NCBI GenBank assembly: GCA_014904845.1
Contig: MU119227.1
Span: forward strand, 124,001 to 188,000
Reading direction: 5' to 3'
DNA: 64,000 nt
From: Acephala macrosclerotiorum
Taxonomy: Eukaryota; Ascomycota; Leotiomycetes; Helotiales; Mollisiaceae
The translations under genes were made by a program, and so were the position numbers. Shown here one piece after another: positions 35,742-47,296 of the stretch. The notes below the pieces were generated by a model. The model had not been told where the DNA came from and searched no databases. It was given only the letters and a program-made list of their open reading frames with translations. Position 1 is the stretch's first letter; every line of letters begins with the position of its first letter.

Positions 35742-37362
35742 ACTGTCCAACAATCTTGAGACGGGTCACGTGTATGGAATAACACGTGAGTTGCAGAAGG
35801 TTCTTGAAGATCAGAAAGGCAAAGCAGCTTGGATATATGAAGGCGAATGCCGGAAGACTTTTCATTTTGATGGCGATGCTCGTCAACTTATAAGTTTTTT
35901 AATTTTTGTTGATGAAAGTGCAAATATCTCCTTGCCAGTTTTTGCACGACCGGGGTCAAAACTGCAGAGTGCAAAAACCTCTCTGGACCAGGGCAATTGT
36001 CAAAATCCCAAAGTAATCCGGGGCTCTGGGAGGCATCTGGCTGTTCCCAAGGTCCCACCACATCGCCGAGAATCTGGAGAACACTGGCTACTCCAAGCCT
36101 GGGACGACTTTTGGACAAAAAGCCTGCGTCTGGCCTCAGCACGAGGTCCATAGGTGTGCACCTGTCCTTGAACTTCGGTAGCGCCAACACATAGGAACCA
36201 TTACAGGGATTGCGGGTGCTGGCTTGAGTGCGTACCCGCCATATTTGAGGCTTAGGGGAGCGATATTCCTTGAGTGGCGTCCTCCGAAGATGGGGTACAG
36301 ATGCTATACAGACATCATATCGTTGTGAAATGCACGAAACCATGAATTGGTGGGGACGACTTATGATACAAAACAGCTCCTTGCTTTTGCCTTCGTGATA
36401 AGGCATGTGTGCGCATGGTACCGCCTGCTGTTGGAAGGTATGACTTGGGCAGCTTGGATTAAAGGAAGGAGCATTTTCCGAGCAACGCCCCGAGCTGATG
36501 GGGGCACATCAGACTTTCTGCAGCTGCATCGAGCAGTTCAATGGGGCACATTTGGCCGCCGCATTGCTTTTTCCTGTCCAGAGTTGTGGTTGTCCCACTC
36601 CACTGCAGAATCAAATTATCCGGCGGAAGCAGCAAGGATCGACTTTGGCACCATGCTTCTTTGGGTCTCCGACTGCTTCCCCCCTTTTCTGCCTCGCGTT
36701 CTTTGAAACCATTCTGCATTTTGCACCTCCAATGCTAATCGACGCTGCTGGAACATTCGACCTCTGTGCGATGATTCCAAGGATCGAGTCGCTCTCTGGT
36801 GACGGCAAGCTGCAGTCATCTCTTCCCTTTCACATTGTCTAATCTTTCGAGTTCAGGAAGGTGTTGCTGAGCCACGGACACGCAGCCGCCTGTCGGTCAC
36901 CAGATCTGCCTTGTGCAGCTCAGTGGCTTGCAGCCTCAACGGCCACACTGTCGAGACGACTTTCATCCATTCTCCTTCATTCCTTTCTTCAATCCTTTTC
37001 AATCCTTTTCAATCCAGCTCTTGCAGCATTATTGTATAATCTAGTTTGTGCTTCGCGCCTCACCGTCTTCTTGCTGGACTCGTATCAGCATGCCGTTCCT
37101 TACCTGACGATTGACGAATCTTTTGTACCAGACTCAGCCAGCCTGATCATTTCATCGCAATCTCGTCGGATTTCCTGCGACTATCAATCCACTCGAGGTC
37201 TGAAGTGCTTTCGGCCCCTTAACGGCAGCACTCACTAACAATCAGACTCTGGACTTCACATTCGTTGAACCTTGGTGGAAGCGACTCTCGTTCTTTGAGT
37301 TACATTTACAAAGTGAAGCCTGGCCCCTCCGACGGGAATGCAACTATCACTATTCACTCACA
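35742..37362. other. Intergenic between divergent genes, no gene seen
   Basis: About 1.6 kb upstream of both the orphan gene (-) and the Clr5-like gene (+). A threefold TTCAATCCTTT-type repeat lies near 36983-37016. Frames up to 172 codons occur on both strands but show no family signature or supporting splice sites. The last few hundred bases are probably the 5' UTR of the Clr5-like gene. Confidence 0.4.
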
Positions 37363-39828
37363 ATGTCGAACGCCAAGTACAACTGGGAGCAGCATATGCC
37401 TAGGATGATCCAGCTATATTACGAAGGAAAATCGGTCTCGGATATACATGCAGCAATTCAAGATCCTGCTAATGGATTTGATCCGAAGTAAATAACGATT
37501 CAGTCCTTATGTGTATTGTCTGTCGCTGACTTGTTAGGCCACGCAGAGTTTATGATGTCCTCAGCGAGGCAGGATACCCAACGAAGCCGAAGGAGCGAAA
37601 GGAATTTCTTCGACGTTACCGCAGTGAAATCTGGCAGAACAATCCGGCCACCATCGAGTACCCCTCTCACGACTCTAATCTGCCGTTCGTCGCTCTACCA
37701 AGCAACGATGCCTACCACTTGCCGCACATGACATCCGCTGCTAGCACGAGTCGCAACACGACAACAGTCAGAGATTTAAATTTACCTTTTGTACCAGATC
37801 TCGAGTCGAGTTCCAATCACCTCAATGACAACGGGGGACACCAAGACTATGATCTGAGCCAAGGACATCCTAATGAGAATGACCCGGGACCAAGCGATGG
37901 CTTAATGGGGCTTCTTGATTGGCTAGAAGACGAGAGCACGACAACAGACGACGAGGGCTGCATTTCGACTCGATTTGAAATCCAGTGCGACCAAGTCCTT
38001 GGACCAAGCCTTCAACCTCACTTGTACGCCTCAATGACCCGTACACTTCAACAGCATAGCACAGCAAACATCAAACCACAGCTAGTGGGTGAACCTGTTC
38101 CCGGTTTGCATTCTGGTCTGGCCATCGCCACGTCCACAAGCACCCACGAAAAGAGAAAGACGTCAGAGGAAAGCTCAACTGAACATTACGCCTCCACCCG
38201 GCCCCCGTCAACCCTTTCTTCGAACCCGCATCCTTCTACCGAGGTCGCAAGAATCACGAGCAGTAGCTCAACTTTTTCCACTCGATTTTCCACGATTTTA
38301 CCCTCACGATTTCGGCCTGGTCGCTCTTCGTCTCCTAACAAACGAGCATCCAATCCAACGAGAGATTCCGGGTACGCGAGTGGTCGAAGCTCCCCGTTCC
38401 CTGTTTTGGAAGAAAGCGATACTAATGAACAATTTCCCGAGGAATTCAAAGCTCTGTACCGAGTCCGTTGCAGTCGCCATGAACCACAACGAGCCAGCAC
38501 CTCGTCCGTGATGCCAGTTTATGAGCTCAGGCCCCCAGATCAGTACAGGGATGTGACAACCTGCTCGAAATGCCTATACTCCGCCATTCACAACTTGAGC
38601 TGGTCTGCCAGGTATCTCAAAGTACAAGTATTCCAGTCCGAATTAAGACTCGACAGCTTGTATGACATCAAAGGTCTTGATGTCGTTGGAAACTCTGCTC
38701 TCCACTATGCTGCCGCTGGCGGTGCTGATTCGGAATATTTCGTTTCTCTTATACAAGCTGGAGTTAATCCTTACCAACTTAACACAGAGGGACAATTGTT
38801 CTTACATTGCTTGCATCCAAACGAGACAGCTGGTCGGGATTCTCTGGAGTTGTTGAGCATCAACCTGGTCAACATATTAAATTATTTGAACTACCTGGAT
38901 TCGAAGGCGACATCTGCGTCCTTGCATTGGCGGGACAACGAAGGACGAACCGTACTGGATGTCGTGGCGACTCACATGCCGGATGCTACAACGAAGTCTC
39001 AAACTTTCCAGTATGTACCCACCTGATCGAGAGATTAAACTGTGGCTAATCATTTCGTGCAGACTAATCCAGAATGCTGGATATCCTCTGAAGCTTTCCC
39101 GGGAATTCTTAGAGACGGACTTTAGAAGTCTATCCTCGAGCAATCGGAACAACCGTGGAACAGGTGATGACTTCTCTACCACCCAAAACAAGCAGCGAAA
39201 AGCGTATGAGATTCTGGTTTGCGCCATGTCCGATCAGCCCAATTACGTCGATCCTGAAACTGGGGACAATGTTCTTCACGCACTGGCTAGACTGAAGCTC
39301 CCAGAAAAGGGTTCCGTACTTTCAAAAGTTAAGGAATTTGTTTCCCGGGATGTCGACCTGAACCTTCACAACCGAGACCGACATTCTCCACTGGCAGCAT
39401 TCATCCAGGAACGCCCTTTCCTCGGCATTGAGAGCGAGGAGACCGGAGCCACGATGTCGAAGTACCTCGACGCTCTGCTATGGAAAGACATTCGACAACG
39501 CGTTCCGAATAAGATCAACGTCAACATGCGGAACAAAGAAGGAGCACCAGCTTTGTACTACGCTACCGTTCGAAGTCGTCCCGACTCTGTCAGGAGTCTC
39601 ATCGAGGGAAGAGCTAATGTCAACGCTCGGGTTCAGATCAATGGCGTTTCTCTGAGCATACTTCAGGCAACTCTGAATGCGAGAAGTGGTCACGTCAATG
39701 ATGCGGTGAAGATGCATCTTTACAATAACGTCATCTCGTACCTTGAGCATGAAGGCGCCGTGCCGGAGCCGACACTGCTGCAAGAGAGAAGATTTTACAC
39801 CCACTCGGTCAGGGTGATGCCTATGTGA
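37363..39828 (+). CDS. Clr5-like domain protein with C-terminal ankyrin-type repeats
   Basis: Exons 37363-37487, 37538-39010 and 39063-39828 give 787 aa. The N-terminus (YNWEQHMPRMIQLYYEGKSV, then RRVYDVLSEAGYP and RYRSEIWQNNP) resembles the Clr5 helix-turn-helix domain, which in fission yeast Clr5 serves heterochromatin-related repression and in filamentous fungi often heads large ankyrin proteins. A Ser/Thr/Pro-rich linker spans about residues 110-380. The C-terminal half has ankyrin-like units (DVVGNSALHYAAAGGADSEY, DNVLHALARLKLPEKG, KEGAPALYYATVRSRPDSV followed by LIEGRANVNAR). A CSRHE ... CSKCLYS motif near residue 380 could bind metal but is short. The first intron interrupts the Clr5-like domain. 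Likely a nuclear or signalling adaptor; role unknown. Confidence 0.82.
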
Positions 39829-41121
39829 GGAGTAGTAAGGGATTGGGACAATGTTAATACCACCACATTGTACTAGTATGTTTTGGATTACGGTTGTCTA
39901 TGCTTTCCAGTTGGAGTTTTGCGATGTTCATGCTTTGGGTCGGAGTCGAGTTCATGAAGCCTTCGGAGTTTGAAGCCTCTCGTGTTTGGGCTTATACATT
40001 ATGATTTAAGCTTGCAGATATGGAATTTGCGTTTGTGTTCATCTTGTATATACTGTGTACTCTTTTGCCTGAGGAGTTCAGCATTGTAAGTTATTGATGA
40101 TTTGGGAAGGTATTAGGCCATGCCAGGATCTCTGGTGGGCTCATGGAAAATAATACAAATGACATATGAACGCAAACACTGATGCCTGTCTAGTTATTAC
40201 ACTGCCTCCAAATCTGTTCTCTTGGTTCATAAATCTAGCACTTCTAAGTTCTCTTGACATTTTCCGGTCGCGGTCATGTACTGTGCTCGTCTAAGTCCGG
40301 TGAGCAGGAAAATTGCAAAAACATCTCCACCAATTCTTCTGGAGCGCAATTCAACGCCAAAAAAAAAAAAAAATTTTTGTTGACCAGACTGAGGCTCGCT
40401 ATTTCTCAATTAGTACACATTCTCGATCTTCAGGAATCAAGATCAACTTACAACTCAGGACCTTGTCCGAACAAAGGAGATGTTAAGGACACGTGATAAC
40501 CAACTCTGTTGATTATTAATTGACCATTGAGGTTATTGGATGAAGTGATTACTTACACACCATCCGGCCTTGTGATTGGATGATAGCGGAATGTTTATTT
40601 AAATCTATATCGGTGGTTGTGGGTTTGAGGATTGGGAGGGAGCGTTTGTGGCCCCACTTGTTAAGGTTAGGCGATATTGAGCCGAGGGGTTGGAAGTTCC
40701 CTTTTCTCTTTGAATTTTCAAGAAACCCTCTTTTCAAGTAAAAGAGAGGGCAGCTTGGTCGTATTTACAGTACATGCTGGAATCTTGAGTTTTATTCGCT
40801 TGTTTGAAAGTCAGACTGAACTCTTCGCCACTGTCGAATCATGATTCCCCTCAATTCATTAATACACCTAGCCCGCGACACTTTCAAATATTTCCACCAA
40901 TGCAAGACATCCCTTCACAATTTTTAAGACAATCGACACTCCGTTATTCCTGCTTTTATATCACGAGAATAAAATGCGATTTCAAGTAGCTCAGATTGTC
41001 CTCAATTATGTGATGGCCTCGCAATGAAAGTACGACGACTTTACCTCAATTACCCGCAGAAAGACTTGCGATCCAAAAGCGAGATGTTTTATCAAAGCCC
41101 TTCTAACTTCTAAGCGCGATG
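39829..41121. other. Intergenic between convergent genes
   Basis: About 1.3 kb with 3' ends on both sides. Holds an A14 run followed by T5 near 40361-40379 and only short frames. No tRNA or repeat found. Confidence 0.4.
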
Positions 41122-43649
41122 TCACTGAAATGTTAATGAATCAAAGTCTTCCCCAATGATTGGCGGCGTCGTTTGGAATTGGCTGTCCCATAGTCCCTGT
41201 CCAAAATCAGTACGTGCTCTAGTCATTTTGACGGATCAGAGCTTACCCAGTCGAAATTCATTTCTGTATCTGTCGTTCCCATGAGAAAATCAGTCGTCGA
41301 TGATCCTGCAAAATACTGCGTGTTATAATCGAGCACATTGGAAGTCCCAAGATCTGCAAAATCATGGTTTGCAGGTGGTTGCGGTATGAGCGTTGCATCT
41401 TGGGAGAAAAGGATCAGCATCATAAGTGGTGGAAGATACGAAATAGGAATAACATACCAGAAACACTTGTTAAATTGGGGATCAATGTCGCTGCACACCT
41501 GCCGACTTAACCGACTCAAGATCCTTCAACATGACCTTCAAAGTCTCCGTTGCTCGTGCTGCGAGAGCTGATACTGCGCTCGACTTGCACCAGATGTCAT
41601 AGCTGCTTTTCAGTGCCTGCAGTCGTTTATTTCTCGGCCACAACGCTTCCATCTCGTCTTCATATCCAACAAATAAGACATTCTCCACTTTCATATCCCT
41701 AGTAAGATCTAGACAGAGAATCATCGCAGCCAGGATGTAGTCCTGATTGATGAGAGCAGCACTTCTCCACTGTTCACCAGATAGTTGTCCACCAGGTTGA
41801 ATAGCCTCATAGAAAGTACACCGAACATCTAGAAGCTTCATTGCCGTATCAACAGATGCAATTCTCGAGTATCGAAATTGTGGGTTGAACTTGCCCGGGA
41901 TGAGGTACTTTCGATGGAGCAAGCAGCGGCTTTTCTGAAATAATACCTCAAGAGCGAATCTTCGCATAACGAGATCTGCATCATCGGCGATAGACAGACT
42001 TAGAGATCGCATAGTCAAGTACGGAGGAAGCGTGGCATGCGTCTCCATGAGTTTTGAATCAAGGCGCATTACGTTATCGTAGGAAGGAGGTGTGGTGGAA
42101 TTGATTTGGTGCACAAACAGTCCAAGTTGTCGAAGTATTCGGACCATGAAAATTGCATATCCCACTGGAGTAACATCTGTGTTTGGCCGTGGGTGTGGGA
42201 CCTCAGTCATCCCTTGGTCAAAATCTGTGTCTAGTAAATTCTTAGGCTCCGCAGTATCGGTCTCTGCCTCACGAATCATTCGAGGAAGTCCAACTTGGGC
42301 AGAAGTGATAAGATCGAGTTGAAAGATGGTGGACCATACTCTCCTCCGCATTTCGCCGTCAAATAGTAATATGCTAGGATAGTGACTGGCATCACGATGG
42401 TAACCAAGTCGCATGGCGACTCTGACGATGATTCCAAGGACAACGTAAGCCCCGAATCCCGAGCCTCTGGTTTGAAACCTTTCAAGTGCAAAGTAGAAGC
42501 ACATAGTCTCTATGGTATACCTTCTTGGATGGAGGTAATTCACCTCCACAAGGCATTGTGCAGTTCGGTCGCGAAAGAGACGACTCATCTCCAGCATAGA
42601 GGTAAACGGTTCAGGCATGGTGTGCAACTCTTCTCCAGACACTTCATAGAAGTAAGATACTAGGCCAAGTATAGAGAAGAGGAGCCCAATCCACATTAGC
42701 GGCGTTTCGTTGGGTTCTTTGAACATTTGGTCGTACTGTCGGTTGACCGTTAATCGATTCATTCTCACGCATCAGTGACCTACTCACCTCTTTCATGAAA
42801 GTAGGGATGTGTACTACCACTGCAATAATTTCAGTACTTCTAGATGTTGTACTAGATTGATAATGAACATACTGGGGGCCATGTCCATTGTCCTGAACCA
42901 TCGTGAGATGAGCTGATCACAGACTGGCTTTGGGGGAATCGAGGACATAATTTCGGATCTTGACGCATGGTTTTCACCAAATAAGATCCTAGGATTGGGA
43001 TCATCTATTTCGGACGTATTGGGAGTCTCCAAGTCAATTTTCAACTCTGTGATGTCTTCGAGAATTGCTTCCCAATGTTCGCTTCCCACAAAGCTCTCTT
43101 GATCTCTTGCCTTGGTGAACTTCCCCGAAGAGACTTTCGGAATATTCGAGTCCATCTGGCTATCAGGCGACGGCGCTGCATATGGAGCGAAGCCACCATC
43201 GTCTCTCGGGCCTGCCGAATTGGCGAGAGCGGGTGATTTCGCTTCTACAGGTACATCTTGGTCTGTGATGGTTTGACTGCCTAACAAATTGTTGACCATC
43301 TCTTCTAATTGCCGGACTCTGTCTTGTAGTTGAGTGTTTATTGTCCCTTGTTGTCTGGTAGGACGAGGATGGAAATCGTGCTTGACATAGTCACATGATT
43401 CGGGCTGGCCACGCTTGATGCAGTTGAAGCAAGGCTTCAGACGATCACACTTCAGTCTGCATATACGTAAGCATACATTAAGCTTGTTCTGGGAGCTAAA
43501 TATCACTTCTTCTGTCTGCAGATTGTGCAGGGCATCTGCGGCTTGTCTCTGCGTCGGGTCGGCTTGACTAGGGCCTTCTGAGACGGAGATATACCCTCGC
43601 TAGGACTTAGCCCTGGAAAAGCCGAGTTTGGTGCGAATACTGCAAACAT
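41122..43649 (-). CDS. Zn2Cys6 transcription factor with fungal_trans domain
   Basis: Six exons (43649-43507, 43456-42873, 42819-42788, 42735-41499, 41398-41247, 41196-41122) give 740 aa. The DNA-binding cluster starts MPCTICRQKK at the end of exon 1 and continues LKCDRLKPCFNC in exon 2, ending CIKRGQPESC: CX2CX6CX5CX2CX8C. A coiled-coil-like stretch follows (QLQDRVRQLEEMVNNLL). The middle homology region runs from about residue 215 (RWFRTMDMAPMVVHIPTF) through RVAMRLGYHRDASHY and MRRRVWSTIFQLDL, typical of fungal_trans. The last exon adds a short acidic tail. All introns are GT-AG, 50-100 nt. The gene is divergent from the MFS transporter with about 800 bp between starts, so it probably controls that transporter; this is inference. 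Confidence 0.93.
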
Positions 43650-44448
43650 TTTGAGGAGACATAGTATGAGGAGCTGTGTTCTGGTGATGAATAGTAGGTA
43701 AGATGTTGCGGCGCGGAAAGGAGAGAAGAAGTATTCACGTGATCGTGCTAGTTATAACTAGCCGGCCAAATAAGAGTGACGCTCTCGTCCGTTCTCTTCC
43801 TCCCATCTTCAATACGAGTTACATCCCAGTTGGCTTGACTTTCGAACTAGCACAGCAGCCTATACTCTCGTTCACTATTCAATTTATCTTTCGTATAGCC
43901 TCCTAGATAGATACCTATGCGAGGTAAGTATGTACAATGTACTGTACTCTTCCAGTCCGGTCCAGCATGGGGTTAATGTTGGCATGCCACAGGGACATTG
44001 GCAGTGAGCCAAGGCCTACTATGCTACAAGTTTGTGCATGGCCCCTGATGCATCTTGTCTCCGCTGCTCATCTCCTGCTTTATTACTCGTTTTGGTGTCG
44101 GGTTTTGATGTTGTGGCCGAATTCAGTCATTGCGATGTTGAGTCCGACCATCCGAGTCTAACTGCTTTCGTGCATCGTTTGTCATTTCAAGATAGGATTC
44201 TTGACCACATATAAGTATGAGCAAGACAAGTGCTGCTGGTGAATTTTCAAGGCGAAAGGTTTCTACTGTTTTACAACATATATTTTCTTGAATCTTGCTT
44301 CTCTTCAATTTACTTCATAAGTACATTACCTCTTCTCACCTTCACGAGGGAAACGCCCATCTTGTAAATTTCAGGCTCTGTGTTGAAGCCGCTCCATTCA
44401 TCAAAATCTTATTCAAAGAAGAAGGAAAGAAACCATCGGACAAACGAG
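43650..44448. promoter_or_regulatory. Bidirectional promoter between regulator and MFS transporter
   Basis: About 800 bp between two start codons facing apart. CCGG-containing sequences occur (near 43763 and 43956), which is where a Zn2Cys6 protein could bind CGG half-sites, but no clear symmetric site stands out. No open frame is credible. Confidence 0.4.
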
Positions 44449-46496
44449 ATGGCGCCGCTTGCGTCGAATATGGAGCCCACGGACTTCGTCTACCCTTCAG
44501 GTCTCAAGCTCGCGCTGCTGATGATCTCGATCTTCATTGGCATGTTCCTAGTGGCCTTAGTACGTTCAAAACAGAGACTCCTCCAAGATTATATCTATGT
44601 GGATGCAAGCTGACCACCCTCGTTCGCAGGATAAACTTATCATCTCGACCGCTATACCCCAGATCACCAACGAGTTCCACTCGGCGAACGATATTGGCTG
44701 GTATGGTACGGCTTATTTACTCACCAACTGCGCCTTCTTGTTGGTATTTGGAAAGATCTATACCTTCTTGAACGTCAAAAATACATTCCTGGCAGCTGTC
44801 GTGCTGTTTGAGGTAGGCTCAGCCATTTGTGGCGCGGCACCTAACTCAATTGCTTTCATCATTGGCAGAGCTATTGCTGGCCTTGGAGCTGGAGGCGTTC
44901 AATCTGGCGCAGTAAGTTTCTCCTCGTCTTCTCTTTGGACCTTTTTAGACATGCTTTCCTCCTACTCTGCAGTGATTCCTCTAACCCCTCCGACTTGCTG
45001 ACGCGATGGTGCACAGGTCGTCATTATTGTCTACGCTGTTCCACTGGCAAAACGCCCAATGCACCAAGGATTTTTCGATGCTGTCTTTGGGATCGCGTCG
45101 GTACTCGGGCCCATAGTTGGTGGCGCCTTCACCACAAACGTCACCTGTATGTGACATTCTGCCCTTTATCTGACGATATTTTCAGCCGAGCTCTCTGTGA
45201 GTATTGCGAACTTGGCTCAGCTCCTCGACTCCAAAGTCATCCTTCAAATCTTATACTAATTTATCCGTAGGGAGATGGTGCTTTTATATCAACCTTCCCT
45301 TGGGAGGCGTAGTGCTGGTGTTCGTCTTCTTCCTACTTCACGTTCCCGACCATTCCAACACCACGAATACTCTGAAACACAAGCTGAAGCAGCTCAACAT
45401 TGAGGGCTTGCTTGCTCTCCTTCCCGGAGTAATTTTCCTGTGCCTGGCTCTACAGTGGGGTGGTTTTACGTATGGTGTAAGTTTCGAGCTTGGATTTTTT
45501 TCCCATGCCTTTTTTCTACCTCAAGCGAGCGGCGCTGACCGTATACAGTGGAATGATGGGCGTATCATCGCATTACTTGTGCTCGCATTTGTACTTTTGA
45601 TTGCCATCGTCTTGATCCAAATTTGGAAGCCGGAGGAAGCCACTGTGCCACCTCACATCTTCATCCAGCGCAGTATTGCCAGCGGGTTTTGGGTCAGCTG
45701 CTGTGTCGGGGCGCACCAGACGATGCTCAGTAAGTTTATCCCATTTTGGATCAAAATTTTATCATGTGCTGATGCTACAACACCGGTTTACTACCTCCCG
45801 ATCTGGTTTCAGGCTATCGAGGGCGACTCAGCAGTCGCGAGTGGCATTCACCTCCTGCCCATGGTACTTCCCATCGTCGTTGCATCTATTCTCACCGAGA
45901 TAAGAACATCCCGTATCGGCTACTACACGCCCTTCCTGATCTTTGGCATCTGCATCACAACCGTAGGTGCTGGTCTACTCAGCACCCTTAATATCAACAC
46001 CGTTTTGGGTCAATGGATCGGATACCAGATCTTGTACGGCTATGGCCTCGGCTCTTCGTTCCAGGCCCCAAACATGGTTGCGCAGACGGTCCTCCCACGA
46101 AACAAAGTCTCTATCGGTGCTTCACTCATGCTGTTCGCTCAGACGCTCTTCGGTGCCATCTTCGTCTCGGTCGGTCAGAACGTGCTCGAAAACCAATTGG
46201 CCAAACGCCTCGCCGACATACCCGACATCACTGCCCAGCTAATCCAGAATACAAGCACCACCGATCTTCTCAAGCTCATCCCGGCTGAGTTACACACCAT
46301 GGCATTGGAAGCCTATAACGACACACTACGCGTGTGCTTCCAGGTTGGCCTCGGCATGGCCTGTGTCTCCATCTTCGGTGCCCTTGCTATAGAGTGGCGC
46401 AGCGTGAAGAACGATCACCCACCCAAGAACCCTGATGGCGAGGAGGGCAAGGGGCAGAGTGATATGAGCCAGAAGGAGGTGACCGAGATATCTTAA
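44449..46496 (+). CDS. MFS transporter, DHA2 (14-TMS drug:H+ antiporter) type
   Basis: Exons 44449-44559, 44630-44911, 45017-45146, 45271-45476 and 45549-46496 give 558 aa. The order of hydrophobic segments and motifs fits the DHA2 family of plasma-membrane proton-coupled exporters: [18 protein letters not shown] after TM1, [16 protein letters not shown], antiporter motif C as SVLGPIVGG, then [13 protein letters not shown], and the late [19 protein letters not shown]. The C-terminus is a hydrophilic Lys/Glu tail in the cytosol. Residues encoded by about 45730-45783 are an odd insertion before [13 protein letters not shown]. It starts with a consensus GTAAGT donor and holds a branch-like GCTGAT, but no AG acceptor follows in place. 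Divergent pairing with a Zn2Cys6 factor suggests inducible efflux. Confidence 0.93.
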
Positions 46497-47296
46497 TTTT
46501 ACTGTGAGAAGTGATGAACGTTTTGTGTTGGAGGATGCCGATCTCTTGGCTTGCATTCGGATTGCACCGTCATAAATTATGTAATTGTGTTCTGTGATAA
46601 AGTTTGATTCCTTCAGAATAATCTGTTGTGGGAAAAACCACGTCGTTCCTTTATTGTGACAAGAGTGAGATTGCTAAAAATGCAGTAAGACGGCCTTCCA
46701 GCTAGACATGTGAGAGGAATGATGTTGACAAGTTCTGCTCTGCTGGCAAGCTAATAACAGAAAGACGCTACTCTGCTGTCGAGGATCTATGCATACTGCC
46801 TCGCCGACGATCCAGAACCACTACAAATTTCCTTATCCTCGAATACTTCGCACTAATAGAAGACGGTCGCCACCATCCCAGCATTCATACCCTAGGTCGC
46901 CCGCTGCATTTCGCATGAATTAATCAATGCCCAGAAAGCCACCCATGTTGTATTCCTCAGCGGGATAAGGTTGTGTGCGAGTCAAGACTAGTCTTGATCT
47001 CCAACATCGTGATATAAAGCTAATGGTAAACGGCCCAACGTTGTCAATTTATAACCTACCATGAATCAAATTCACATTCGTCACTCAAACTTATCTACGG
47101 TACCTACATTTGTGCAGTTTACCGTAGATGGAGCCTCAGCCAATCATAAGCGTTCCTAGGCCATCGATAAAGTGGGAAACTCAACAGCTCAATAATCTTC
47201 TCATTAAGCAGAGGCTCCCATACGACATCGGCGGAATCATCAGTCGATACATCTGTAGTCTCCCCTCTCGTCTCTACTCTTTGGCTTGCAACCCTC
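46497..47296. other. Intergenic, with one inverted repeat
   Basis: About 800 bp between the MFS transporter and the membrane-protein relic. Apart from the inverted repeat at 47093-47129 I see short frames only. Confidence 0.4.
47093..47129. repeat. 10-bp perfect inverted repeat with 17-nt spacer
   Basis: ATCTACGGTA, 17 nt, then TACCGTAGAT. It lies about 170 bp beyond the last open codon of the decayed membrane-protein gene. It could be a hairpin or a dyad binding site. Confidence 0.6.

Noticed and set aside
35888..36406. 172-codon minus-strand frame
   Set aside because: No family signature and no supporting introns; overlapping plus-strand frames are equally long.
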